Of a stretch of 64,000 nt of DNA, positions 42,226 to 51,153 are shown one piece after another; position 1 is the first letter of the stretch; each line of letters begins with the position of its first letter. The stretch comes from Pantanalinema sp. GBBB05. Its GTDB lineage: Bacteria > Cyanobacteriota > Cyanobacteriia > Leptolyngbyales > Leptolyngbyaceae. Location: the NCBI GenBank assembly GCA_016743235.1, contig VRZD01000014.1, positions 62,001-126,000 on the forward strand. Reading direction: 5' to 3'. The translations under genes and the position numbers were made by a program. Under the pieces are notes generated by a model. That model was not told the DNA's origin. It saw nothing but the letters and a program-made list of their open reading frames with translations, and ran no database searches.

Positions 42226-42382
42226 GATAAAAATGATTGGACGAGCTATGTTAACAGCTACGTTACACTACTAGCCTAAAAACAGGCTATGGTAGTTGTA
42301 GCGTCAGTGTTCTAATTGATATCCATCAGTCCGAGGCAGTCATCTACCTAAATCGATGTCTTAGATGTGTAGGTCACCTCGT

Positions 42383-42793
42383 ATGGTTAAATTCTGCTCT
42401 CCTTGTTACCAACCGCTGTCTTTGGTATTACCAGTCGCAACCTTATTAAGCATAGCTGCTGTAGCTTTTGGTTCAACTTCAGCTAGTGCCCAAGAAAGAC
42501 CACCTGTGGAAGCACAACCAATTGAGCGCAGTACATCTGGGGTCAGTTCCTCGATCACCATTTATCCCAGGTATGGTTATCCAGTCCGCTACCGTGGTGA
42601 TTATCCAGTGAGGAGATCAAGGGGCTACGGGGGGCATGGGCGATCGAGCAACAATGGGGTAGTTGTCAACCCGGCAAGCGTCACACCTCAGCGTCCGGCG
42701 GTTTATCGCGCGGCTCCCTACTATGGCTCTGGTCGCTCAGTTATTCGTTATCCAGCGATCGAAGTTTATCCCAACATTATTTACAGGTACTAA
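42383..42793 (+). CDS. Secreted Tyr/Arg/Gly-rich hypothetical protein
   Basis: A Sec-type signal peptide is visible (basic start, then hydrophobic core LVLPVATLLSIAAVAF, cleavage likely after ASA). The mature region of about 100 residues is rich in Tyr, Pro, Arg and Gly with YPRYGYPVRYRGDYPVRRSR, and looks disordered. I recognise no family. ATG 42383 has AGGT upstream; an ATG at 42365 is in frame. Its 3' end overlaps holB (convergent) by 4 bases. Confidence 0.65.
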   Translation: MVKFCSPCYQPLSLVLPVATLLSIAAVAFGSTSASAQERPPVEAQPIERSTSGVSSSITIYPRYGYPVRYRGDYPVRRSRGYGGHGRSSNNGVVVNPASVTPQRPAVYRAAPYYGSGRSVIRYPAIEVYPNIIYRY

Positions 42794-43749
42794 GATTGCA
42801 CCATATTTAATAGCGTCACCTCCCAAGTCAGTCGCGGTTGGACAAATTGCTGTAAGTATCGGCGGGCTTTTTCTAACTGCTGCACGATCGATTGGGTCGC
42901 AGGAGTAACAGGCAAAGTCTGCCAATACCACTGCTGCAAATAATCTAGCAACCAGATCTGGGTTTCTGATTCCAGAGTGCTAGCGATTTGGCGAGCCAGA
43001 GTAAGGGCGGCTCGGGGAGATCGGGGCGGTTGACCCAGCGCTTGTAAAAGGTCGGCGGGAATCGTCTGCAATTGTTGCCAGTGAGCGATCGCGGCTCCAG
43101 GGCTGCCCTGGGCTAATTGTAAAATTTGGGGCTGTTGCAGAATTTCTGCCTGTCCCGCCTGTTGCAAAACCTGAGCCATTGCTTCAGAGGACAGACGATA
43201 AAACGGAGTTTTTTGGCAGCGAGAGACTAATGTTGGCAGTAAAGACTCTACGCTTGGGGCAATCAAGATTAGGGTAGCTTGCCCCGGTTCTTCCAGAGTT
43301 TTCAGCAAGCCATTCGCAGCAGCTTCTGCCATCGTTTCAGCTTGATCCAGCACGACAATCGAGCGCGAAGCTTCCAAAGGTGGACGCGAGAGGAATTGAG
43401 CAATTTCTCTCACCTGTTCTAACCGAATCATCGGAGGAGACTTACGTTTTACGCCTGCCTCCTCGGCTGCTGCCGCCGTTAGCCGCTTGCCCTGGTGTAA
43501 GTAAGTTGGTTCTACCCATAATAAATCTGGGTGATTATGATGCTTCAACCGCTGTTGTAAGCCTTCTAGGTTAACGGGTGTAGTGGTGTGGCTTAAGACG
43601 AGTTCGACAAAGCAACGAGCCGCTAGACTACGACCTACCCCAACAGCTCCAGCAAATAGGTAAGCTGGGGCGATCCGATGTTTGGCAACAGCTTGGGTCA
43701 GGAGGCTAATAGCTTGGGGTTGACCAATTAACGGCGCGAAGGGAGACAT
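42790..43749 (-). CDS. holB: DNA polymerase III delta' subunit
   Basis: This AAA+-type clamp-loader subunit has 319 residues. The start MSPFAPLIGQPQAISLL and the middle SIVVLDQAETMAEAAANGLLKTLEEPG are typical. The P-loop-like motif at residues 34-41 reads GAVGVGRS, with Arg in place of the catalytic Lys; delta' need not hydrolyse ATP. It follows tmk on the same strand, a common tmk-holB pairing, with 63 bases between them. Confidence 0.92.
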   Translation of the reverse strand: MSPFAPLIGQPQAISLLTQAVAKHRIAPAYLFAGAVGVGRSLAARCFVELVLSHTTTPVNLEGLQQRLKHHNHPDLLWVEPTYLHQGKRLTAAAAEEAGVKRKSPPMIRLEQVREIAQFLSRPPLEASRSIVVLDQAETMAEAAANGLLKTLEEPGQATLILIAPSVESLLPTLVSRCQKTPFYRLSSEAMAQVLQQAGQAEILQQPQILQLAQGSPGAAIAHWQQLQTIPADLLQALGQPPRSPRAALTLARQIASTLESETQIWLLDYLQQWYWQTLPVTPATQSIVQQLEKARRYLQQFVQPRLTWEVTLLNMVQS

Positions 43750-43812
43750 GAGGAGATGAGACAGGTGGGGGAGATGAGGAGGGTAAGGAAGATACAGCAG
43801 AGTAATAAACGG

Positions 43813-44487
43813 TTATTTGGCTCCGTACCATTGGGTAAGGGAGCGATCGAGAATAGCTTGGATCTGGGAGGCGACTTGATCTTCGGGTTGGTGGGCATCA
43901 ATGGCGACGATGCGATCGGGATACGTTTTCGCCAGGGTGGCAAACCCATGTTGCACCCGTTGGTGAAATGCCAGATCGGCTTGTTCAATGCGATCGCGTT
44001 TGCCGCGTTGCTGGGTCCGGGCTAATCCCGTTTTAGCATCCAAATCCAGCCAGAGAGTTAGGTCACTGGTCAAGCCATTCGTCGCAATTTGATTCAGTCG
44101 GTCGATCAGATCTAAATCAAGTTCGCGTCCGTAGCCTTGGTAAGCGATCGTGGAATCGGTATAGCGATCGCAGAGAATCAGATCTCCGGCTGCCAATCGA
44201 GGTCGCAGGTAGGTTTCGACATGTTGAGCCCGATCGGCGGCATACATTAATAACTCGGCGCGATCGTGAATCACTTCTTGAGTAGGCGGCTCTAGCAGTA
44301 ACTGGCGCAACCCTACCCCCAACTCTGTACCGCCTGGTTCACGGGTGATATCCAAATGGCGGACAAACCCTTGTGCTTGTAAATGGGATAACCAGCCACT
44401 ATCCTGAAACCACTGGCATATCCGCTGGAGTTGAGTGGTTTTTCCACCCCCTTCTACTCCCTCAAAAACAATGAACCGACCTTGCAT
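43813..44487 (-). CDS. tmk: Thymidylate kinase
   Basis: This enzyme phosphorylates dTMP to dTDP in nucleotide synthesis. The P-loop GVEGGGKT is at residues 10-17, the DR[YH] motif is LCDRYTDSTIAYQGYGR, and the LID-type arginine region is TQQRGKRDRIEQAD. At 224 residues it is normal. It is the first gene of the tmk-holB pair. Confidence 0.96.
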   Translation of the reverse strand: MQGRFIVFEGVEGGGKTTQLQRICQWFQDSGWLSHLQAQGFVRHLDITREPGGTELGVGLRQLLLEPPTQEVIHDRAELLMYAADRAQHVETYLRPRLAAGDLILCDRYTDSTIAYQGYGRELDLDLIDRLNQIATNGLTSDLTLWLDLDAKTGLARTQQRGKRDRIEQADLAFHQRVQHGFATLAKTYPDRIVAIDAHQPEDQVASQIQAILDRSLTQWYGAK

Positions 44488-44685
44488 ACCTGCCCCATAA
44501 TTAACGGTGTCTGAAATCCATGCATCAAGCTTCGATCAATTGTCACCTCTAGTGGGAACTTTTTTGTCTGGCTATCGATCGCAAGCAAGATGTACCACGA
44601 TGCACTAGACTGTGAACAACCTTGTCGTGTTTGCTAGCAGTATCATGGCAATGTTCATCTGAATGTCATTTGTCCGGGAATAGTC

Positions 44686-45033
44686 ATGGCTCGTTACATT
44701 GGTTTATTTAGGGTTGCAGTTTCTGTAAACAATCTTCAGCAAATGCTGAATGAGGTTTTGGCATCCTGTAACTTCGATGTGATCTACGAGACCGGGGACT
44801 ACTTAATGGCGCGGGAAATCCCCGGTCGCGTTGCCTTTAACCAGCTGGTTGTGGTCGAAGTGTTAATTGATAAAACCACCGCTACCGATCGAGAGGTGCG
44901 GATGAAGTTTGTCATTAAGAATGAAGAGTTGCCCTTACAAGTGGACAACCATTGCCGCCAAGTGTTTAATCAGGTCAGCGAAGCAATCTCTACAAGCCAC
45001 CACTGGAAGCTGATTGAAGCTGTAGCTGGTTGA
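44686..45033 (+). CDS. Conserved cyanobacterial hypothetical protein
   Basis: This soluble 115-residue protein (MARYIGLFRVAVSVNNLQQM...) alternates strands and helices. Its sequence YLMAREIPGRVAFNQLVVVEVLID is regular and looks well conserved. I recognise no characterised family or active site. It lies between the divergent tmk gene and a convergent FHA gene, and a large hairpin follows it. Confidence 0.72.
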   Translation: MARYIGLFRVAVSVNNLQQMLNEVLASCNFDVIYETGDYLMAREIPGRVAFNQLVVVEVLIDKTTATDREVRMKFVIKNEELPLQVDNHCRQVFNQVSEAISTSHHWKLIEAVAG

Positions 45034-45061
45034 GCAAAATGAAGACTCACTTTGGGGTTAA

Positions 45062-45120
45062 CCACAGCCTTCAGCAATGGTAGGGCATAACCTACTATTG
45101 CTCTGCTTGCCGAGCTGTGG
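45062..45120. terminator. Large two-tier hairpin between convergent genes
   Basis: An outer stem CCACAGC (45062-45068) pairs with GCTGTGG (45114-45120). An inner stem AGCAATGGTAGG (45073-45084) pairs with CCTACTATTGCT (45091-45102) with one G-U pair and a GCATAA loop. There is no T-run, so it may act as a transcript-end structure in both directions. Confidence 0.6.
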
Positions 45121-45129
45121 ATATTCGAG

Positions 45130-45552
45130 TTAGTCCTCTGGATCACCGACCATGCCAGGACTAATTAAGGTAATGTCAAAGTCATCGGGCGGCTGTGTCG
45201 CAATTGTATCCCGCTTTAACAAATAGTAAATTGCCCGCACCTGGGGTCCAAATACCACTTCATCCTCATTCTGAAGGTCATGGGCTTGTAGTTTGCGACC
45301 ATTAATCAATAAGCCATTCGCACTGGGCTTACCTTTAAGATTGCCATCAACAATTCTGTAGTAGTAGGTACCGTCGTCATTAGGTAATTGCACTAACGTA
45401 GCGTGCCGACGGGAAACGAATTGGGACACTAGCCGAATATCGCATTTGGGATCACGTCCAATGGAATAGACAGGTCCATCTAGGATAAACTCACGCCGTC
45501 CTTTATCGTCTTCAATAATCAGTAGGTGGTTTTGCTGCGGTTCTGAAGGCAT
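45130..45552 (-). CDS. FHA-domain protein (copy 1)
   Basis: This 140-residue protein is essentially one forkhead-associated domain, which binds phosphothreonine peptides. The key residues are present: GRD in YSIGRDPKCDIRL, SRRH in FVSRRHATL and N-G in GLLINGRKL. It is close to the FHA protein encoded at 46065-46583, including the DFDITLISP tail, and arose by tandem duplication. It lacks the acidic C-terminal extension of that copy. No kinase gene is adjacent. Confidence 0.9.
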   Translation of the reverse strand: MPSEPQQNHLLIIEDDKGRREFILDGPVYSIGRDPKCDIRLVSQFVSRRHATLVQLPNDDGTYYYRIVDGNLKGKPSANGLLINGRKLQAHDLQNEDEVVFGPQVRAIYYLLKRDTIATQPPDDFDITLISPGMVGDPED

Positions 45553-46064
45553 TGAACGTTATAACTGGCGATTTAGATTCAAGGGCTAAACAAAAAGCAT
45601 ATACGACTCAGATACCTCAGGTGGATGCACGAGATGATGAACGATCGGGACAACCCGCGATACCCCTAAGGCAACCAAACTCTGAGTCCCTGCTAGTAAA
45701 GGCAGGACTAAATTGGATGTGAAAATTAGGTAAGGAAACACCAACTATCAATAGAATTCCCCAAACATTGTATTCGACTAGCAAAATAAGTTTTGACAGA
45801 TTTGCCAAATCCGATCGCGATTGAATGAAAGCCATTACCTTGGGGTAAAACCAAACTGCTGACAAGAATCAAGCTTTCGGCTGGGAATCATAAATCAGAT
45901 TGCTGACCATTCTACACAAAAGCAAAGCTTGGCAAGATTCACATTCTACCCTGTTCCCCGAGCGATCGCGCATCGGCATAATCCCGTGAGTTGCGGTATG
46001 ACCGCAGCATCGTGATGTCTCAGCTCAAGCCAAACTTTAGCTGAGTGGATAAGAACGGCTCGAA
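45553..46064. other. Spacer between the duplicated FHA genes
   Basis: These 512 bases hold the promoter of FHA copy 1. The 40 bases before it resemble those before copy 2 (both contain ATTGAACGTT next to the start codon), so the duplication included upstream DNA. A frame of 82 codons on the minus strand (45617-45865) starts outside any ribosome site and has no recognisable product. I see no RNA gene. Confidence 0.5.
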
Positions 46065-46583
46065 TCATCCATCTGATACAGCCTCATCCGCTAATGATGA
46101 CTTGGGCGGATCATCCTCCAATGGCTCATCTTCCAGCAGATCATCATCTAGGGGTTCATCTTCTGGATAACCGACCATATTAGGACTAATCAGGGTGATA
46201 TCAAATTCATCGGGTTCAGGGGGGATTGTGGGCATCGCATCCCGCTTCAACAACCGATAGGTGGCTGAAACTTTAGGACCAAACACCACCTCATCCTGAT
46301 CTTGAAGATTGTGTTTGTAGCGTTTACGGCTATTAATCAATAAACCATTAGAACTTTTTTGCCCTTTCAAATTACCGTCTACGATCCGGTAATAGTAAGT
46401 TCCATCCTCGTTGGTTTTTTTAACCAGCGTGGCATGTCGGCGAGAGACAAATTGGGACACTAGGCGAATGTCACAGTTGGGATCACGACCAATGGAATAT
46501 TTGGGACCATCCAGAATGAAGCCACGTCGTCCCTTATCATCTTCAATAATTAGCAGGTGAGTTTGCTGGGGTTCTGAGGACAT
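46065..46583 (-). CDS. FHA-domain protein (copy 2, with acidic tail)
   Basis: This 172-residue FHA protein shares most of its first 130 residues with copy 1 (for example SIGRDPNCDIRLVSQFVSRR). It adds about 35 acidic residues with a DEPLDDDLLEDEPLEDD run. The phosphothreonine-binding residues G-R, S-R-H and N are intact. Compared with copy 1, it differs around the N-G loop (NSRKRYKHN), which could alter peptide choice. Confidence 0.9.
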   Translation of the reverse strand: MSSEPQQTHLLIIEDDKGRRGFILDGPKYSIGRDPNCDIRLVSQFVSRRHATLVKKTNEDGTYYYRIVDGNLKGQKSSNGLLINSRKRYKHNLQDQDEVVFGPKVSATYRLLKRDAMPTIPPEPDEFDITLISPNMVGYPEDEPLDDDLLEDEPLEDDPPKSSLADEAVSDG

Positions 46584-46696
46584 TGAACGTTCAGTTGCGC
46601 AACTGTATTCAGGGATCTAACCAGGCCAATTCTACAAACATAGAGATAGTAGCCGCTTCAGAAAAATCAGGTCGATCGCAAACTACTCCACCATAG

Positions 46697-49357
46697 TTAC
46701 GGGTGGGAGGAGCGCATAGGCGTTGATGGAGAAACAGTCAGATACAGCAACAGGGAACTGGTAACAACACTAACAGAACTAAACGCCATCATAGCGCCTG
46801 CGGCGGCGGGACTGAGCGAGAAACCGATCGTTGGTAACAAAATACCAGCGGCTAAGGGAATCCCCAAAATATTGTAAGCAAATGCCCAAAACAGATTTTG
46901 ACGAATTTTACGAAATGTTGCTTGCCCTAACCGAATCGCTTCCACGACATCTGCCAAGCGATCGCGCATCAAAATAATTCCTGCCGTTTCTACTGCCACA
47001 TCCGTGCCGGAATGCAGCGCAATGCCCACATCCGCCTGTGCCAGGGCAGGAGCATCGTTAATGCCATCTCCTACCATTGCTACCCGATGCCCACTGGCTT
47101 GCAGCTGGGCGATCGTCTGGGCTTTCAAGTCTGGTTTTATTTCTGCCAGAGTTTGCTCTGGACTAATGCCTAACGGCTGAGCGATGGCATCTGCCACTTC
47201 CTGGCGATCGCCCGTTAACAGCATGACCTGTAGTCCCATGTGTTGCAAAGTCGCAATTGTGCTCGCCGCATCAGCCCTTAAAGTATCTGTAATCGCAATT
47301 AAGCCAGCTACGGTTGATTGCCGACGGTTGTCGGTGATCAAGCCTAAATAAACAACGGTTTTACCCATTTGGTATAACTGCGTTGCCTGAGCAAGGGTTG
47401 CTTCACTGATAGCAATTCCTTGCTGCTCTAGCCAAGACGGTGTTCCTAAGACCACCTGAACCGGTTGATCCCAGCCGAGTTCAGCAATGCTCCCAGTCAC
47501 TGTTGCCATCACACCGGCTCCCGGCTGAGTCACAAATGATTGGGCAGGTAGCACCGCTAGTTCCTGCTGGTGAGCCTGTTGTTGAATAGCGATCGCCAAA
47601 GGATGCCGAGTTCCGCTTTCAACGGTAGCCGCAAGTTGCAGGAGCAGAGAGGGAGAGATAGGCGAGGATACCAGCGAGGTTGAATTAGTTGCTTCACCTT
47701 CCCCAACCGCCTGACCTGACCAGAATCCTGAGCGATCCCATAAAGGCAAACAATCCGTAACCTGAGGTTTTCCCGTGGTCAATGTGCCAGTCTTATCTAG
47801 AATGACGGTATCCAGGTGGTGGACTTGCTCCAGAATATCGCCACCTCGAATTAACAGTCCCCGTTCGGCACCAATCCCCGAACCCACCAAAATCGCCGTT
47901 GGGGTAGCTAAGCCTAACGCACAAGGGCAGGCAACTACCAGAACCGCGATCGCCAGCTTCAGGCTTAGAAGCAGAGGAGACGGATGAGATGTGTGAACAC
48001 TGGAGACGAAATGGTGGAAGAGAGTATGCCCATGCTCTGCCATCCCTGAGCCCTGAGCCATCAGCCGATCTGACCAGAGATGGGTACCAATGAAATACCA
48101 GAAACAGAAGGTGAGTGTAGCGATCGCTATTACCCCATAGGTAAAATATCCCGCTACGGTATCCGCTAGCTTTTGGATCGGGGCTTTACGAGTTTGAGCC
48201 GCTTCAACCATCGCAATAATTTGGGCTAGGGTTGTATCCTTACCAGTCCGAGTTGCCCGCAGCGCAATCACCCCTGATTGATTTAAGGTGCCCGCGGCTA
48301 CCGGATCGCCTGGTTGCTTGATTACTGGCATCGCTTCCCCAGTCAACATTGACTCGTCTACCGTCGTCTGTCCAGCAACCACTTCGCCATCTACCGGAAT
48401 TTGATCACCAGGCAGCACCTGAAGCCATTCATCAATCTGTACGGCTGTAACTGGAACTTCGATCGCGGTCGCGAAATCTGCCCCACTGGTGCCATTTTCC
48501 TCGTCTTGCGGCTGCCATACTCCGACTGGAATTAATCGCGCTACCGTAGGTTGCAATGCCAGCAGCGCTTGAAAAGCGGCTCCGGCTCGATGTCTTGCCT
48601 GCTGTTCTAAGGTGCGACCTAGGAGAATAAAGCCAACCAGCATTACGGGTTCGTCAAAAAAGCAATCCCAGCCCAGCTGCGGCAAGAGTAGAGCGATCAG
48701 GCTAGTGATGTAGGCCGTCAAAGTCCCCAGGCTGACCAATGTATTCATGTTGGGTGCATTCCGCCGCCAGCCCCGCCAGCCATCTACTAACATGGAGCGT
48801 CCAGGCAAGAATAGGGCGATCGTGGCTAACCCACAGTGAAACCAGATATTACTTAGACCTGGAATGGTCAGTTCCGTGAACTGTCCCAGGTGACCGATCG
48901 CCGAGAGTACTAGCAGCAGGATAGCGATCGCTAACCGTTGCCGTTGAGCGTTTGCCTCTAAGCGTCGTTGTGCCTGAATATCTAGGAAACCCGTTGCTGT
49001 TGAGAGTTGATCAAGAGGTTGCCGGACCTGCGAGGGAAAACCTGCTTCGGTCAGCTTCTCTGCCAGCAGCGTTGGTTCAACTTGACTAACTTCGTACTCA
49101 ACAGTAGCGACTTCGGTGACTAGATTGACGATCGCGGTCACAACGCCCTGACATTGGCTCAACTCTTGTTCGACTGCCTTGACACAGCCAGCACACTTCA
49201 TGCCAGTCACATCGATCGTGACTACATCCAGGGTGGAGTTTGCCTTGGGGACAACGACGTTAGGGAGGGGTTGAGTCGGATTTGAAATCACCTGGGACAC
49301 AGTCGTGAACTCTTCTCTGTTTTGAGGGTAAATGATCGCACCATAAGATGGTGGCAA
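46697..49357 (-). CDS. ctaA: Copper-transporting P1B-type ATPase (CtaA-like)
   Basis: This 886-residue P-type ATPase has an N-terminal heavy-metal domain (GMKCAGC at 52-58), the membrane CPC motif in VACPCALGLATP, the phosphorylation motif DKTGTLT, and the GDGINDAPAL motif. The N-terminal block resembles CtaA of cyanobacteria more than PacS. Those pumps supply copper for plastocyanin and cytochrome oxidase. The loop before the CPC helix carries seven histidines within about 35 residues (EHGHTLFHHFVSSVHTSHP). The first codon listed is TTG 49357; a GTG 57 bases later is an alternative start. Confidence 0.92.
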   Translation of the reverse strand: MPPSYGAIIYPQNREEFTTVSQVISNPTQPLPNVVVPKANSTLDVVTIDVTGMKCAGCVKAVEQELSQCQGVVTAIVNLVTEVATVEYEVSQVEPTLLAEKLTEAGFPSQVRQPLDQLSTATGFLDIQAQRRLEANAQRQRLAIAILLLVLSAIGHLGQFTELTIPGLSNIWFHCGLATIALFLPGRSMLVDGWRGWRRNAPNMNTLVSLGTLTAYITSLIALLLPQLGWDCFFDEPVMLVGFILLGRTLEQQARHRAGAAFQALLALQPTVARLIPVGVWQPQDEENGTSGADFATAIEVPVTAVQIDEWLQVLPGDQIPVDGEVVAGQTTVDESMLTGEAMPVIKQPGDPVAAGTLNQSGVIALRATRTGKDTTLAQIIAMVEAAQTRKAPIQKLADTVAGYFTYGVIAIATLTFCFWYFIGTHLWSDRLMAQGSGMAEHGHTLFHHFVSSVHTSHPSPLLLSLKLAIAVLVVACPCALGLATPTAILVGSGIGAERGLLIRGGDILEQVHHLDTVILDKTGTLTTGKPQVTDCLPLWDRSGFWSGQAVGEGEATNSTSLVSSPISPSLLLQLAATVESGTRHPLAIAIQQQAHQQELAVLPAQSFVTQPGAGVMATVTGSIAELGWDQPVQVVLGTPSWLEQQGIAISEATLAQATQLYQMGKTVVYLGLITDNRRQSTVAGLIAITDTLRADAASTIATLQHMGLQVMLLTGDRQEVADAIAQPLGISPEQTLAEIKPDLKAQTIAQLQASGHRVAMVGDGINDAPALAQADVGIALHSGTDVAVETAGIILMRDRLADVVEAIRLGQATFRKIRQNLFWAFAYNILGIPLAAGILLPTIGFSLSPAAAGAMMAFSSVSVVTSSLLLYLTVSPSTPMRSSHP

Positions 49358-49381
49358 AACTGAAACATTTCTAGTCCATGC

Positions 49382-50902
49382 TTAAGATGAGCTAGTCGCA
49401 CTGCCCAGAATCAACAGACTGAGTAACGTGCCACTGTTCCAAATCCCATGCAGCAGCATGGACGATAGCAGGTTGCGCGATCGCACATAAACAAATCCCA
49501 AGACCATCCCCAATGTAGTTAGGGGCAGGACTTCTGACAAATTTAGGTGGGCGATCGCAAAAATGAAACTGCTGAGCGCAATCGCCCCCCACATGGGAAA
49601 GTAGCGACTTAGAGAAGGTAGTAGGAATCCCCGGAATAACAGTTCTTCAAAAATTGGTGCCGCAATACTAGCGGTGAGGAAAAAGATGGCTAAGGCTATC
49701 CCATCTTTGTTTTCCAGGGCGATCGACAGAATTGGATTACTGCCTCCCTTCCCCTGCCAAATTTGTTGGTTAATCAATGACACTAAAATCACTAATGGCA
49801 AAGCCGCTAAATAGCCGCCTACCCCCCAAAACCACCATCGCCCTTGAAGGGTGACTCGAAACCAACCGTCTGGCAACGGTAAAAATGGCTTGATTGCCAA
49901 GAATAAAATTCCTAAACTCCAGATCGCCGCCACCACATACGTGACTAAGGCTGAAATGGCGATCGCCCGATCATCCAGATTCGTGGGAATGATTTGAGCT
50001 GATCGTAATAGCCCCAGTCCCAGGGGCAGTAACAATTGACTAGCCAGGAAAAACCCAAAAATCAACACTTCCCAAATGACTTCTCCACCCCAGGGAGTTG
50101 ACCAGGCAGGCATCCCGCTGGGCGACAGGAGTGCTTGTTTTTTCTGGATCCCCCACTGGGCTAAAAGAAAGAGAAGAATCCCCACTCCCAGCAGACACCC
50201 TAAGACCGGCATGCCTCCTGTAATTGCCAGGCTGCGGAGTGATCGTTCAGCGGTTTGCTGCTCAGCCACCTGCAATTCAGCCAGGGAGGTTTGCCGTTGC
50301 TGAAGCTGGTACAACTGAGTTAATCCCCGGTAGCGAAACCAGCCGTTCAACTGTTTTTTCAATAAGGGTTCAGCCTCAGGCATCAACTGCGCCGGACGAC
50401 TCCATAATCCAGCCAGAACATCAGCCGTTTGACTCCATGGTTCTAGCGCAGCGAGGTCAGCCTGCTGTTTGGCTTCTGCCCAGGTTTGTTGAGCGGCTTC
50501 GACCTGTGCCTGCTCGACTTGCAAAATGCCCAAATTTAGGTCTAGCTGGGTGAGCAATCGTTGCAGTTCTAGCGCTGACTGCTGCAAGGTCGCCACCTGG
50601 GAGGAATCTGCTGACTCTAACAGAAGCTGAGTTTGCTTAAGGCTTTTTTGAGCCGATTGCCGCGCTTCTTCATACTGGTCTGCCGCACTCTTCAGCGGTT
50701 CACCTTGAAGTAGAACCTGCCGGGCAGAAGCTAGCCCCGATTGATCTCCCTGCAATTCAGTGGCTTGCAGCACAAGGTTGGTTTGATACAGCTCTAGCTG
50801 GCTTTGGATCTGCAATCGGTTAAAGCTACTTAATAAATCCAGCCCGATGAGGCAGATTGCCACGGCGGTCAGGACTACCAAAACCAAACGCTTGATCGTC
50901 AT
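49382..50902 (-). CDS. CPBP-family intramembrane metalloprotease with N-terminal coiled coil
   Basis: The C-terminal part holds the CPBP (CAAX/Abi) motifs: EELLFRG in PIFEELLFRGFLL, then FAIAHLNLSE and LLHGIWNSG, with about seven hydrophobic segments. Residues about 30-200 form a long Gln/Ala/Glu-rich coiled coil on the other side of an N-terminal membrane segment. Such proteins may cut prenylated or membrane proteins; no substrate is known for cyanobacterial ones. Length 506 residues. It lies 25 bases upstream of the copper ATPase gene on the same strand. Confidence 0.87.
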   Translation of the reverse strand: MTIKRLVLVVLTAVAICLIGLDLLSSFNRLQIQSQLELYQTNLVLQATELQGDQSGLASARQVLLQGEPLKSAADQYEEARQSAQKSLKQTQLLLESADSSQVATLQQSALELQRLLTQLDLNLGILQVEQAQVEAAQQTWAEAKQQADLAALEPWSQTADVLAGLWSRPAQLMPEAEPLLKKQLNGWFRYRGLTQLYQLQQRQTSLAELQVAEQQTAERSLRSLAITGGMPVLGCLLGVGILLFLLAQWGIQKKQALLSPSGMPAWSTPWGGEVIWEVLIFGFFLASQLLLPLGLGLLRSAQIIPTNLDDRAIAISALVTYVVAAIWSLGILFLAIKPFLPLPDGWFRVTLQGRWWFWGVGGYLAALPLVILVSLINQQIWQGKGGSNPILSIALENKDGIALAIFFLTASIAAPIFEELLFRGFLLPSLSRYFPMWGAIALSSFIFAIAHLNLSEVLPLTTLGMVLGFVYVRSRNLLSSMLLHGIWNSGTLLSLLILGSATSSS

Positions 50903-51038
50903 GCATCCTCTCGTTAGGTCACGAACTATTCCGGCGATCGAGCAGGCGATCGCTAACCCATCCTACAGCTTTGATGGAATATCAGGGGTTACCACGGTCA
51001 AGTCCGTCCTTGAGACAGGGTAAAATGCATCTGACTCC

Positions 51039-51070
51039 AGTGAGCAACAACAATAGTGAGCAACAACAAT
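51039..51070. repeat. Tandem 16-base duplication
   Basis: AGTGAGCAACAACAAT occurs twice in direct succession (51039-51054 and 51055-51070), in the non-coding region before the histidine phosphatase gene. The unit occurs only twice. It may reflect slippage. Confidence 0.7.
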
Positions 51071-51153
51071 AATTAGCAAGCAAAAGATTTTGGATTGTTT
51101 ACTATTTATGATCAATTGTTCACTGCCCACTGACTACCAAGGAGGATACGCAT

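Noticed and set aside
45617..45865. 82-codon ORF between the FHA genes
   Set aside because: No ribosome site or recognisable family; probably random within the duplicated spacer.
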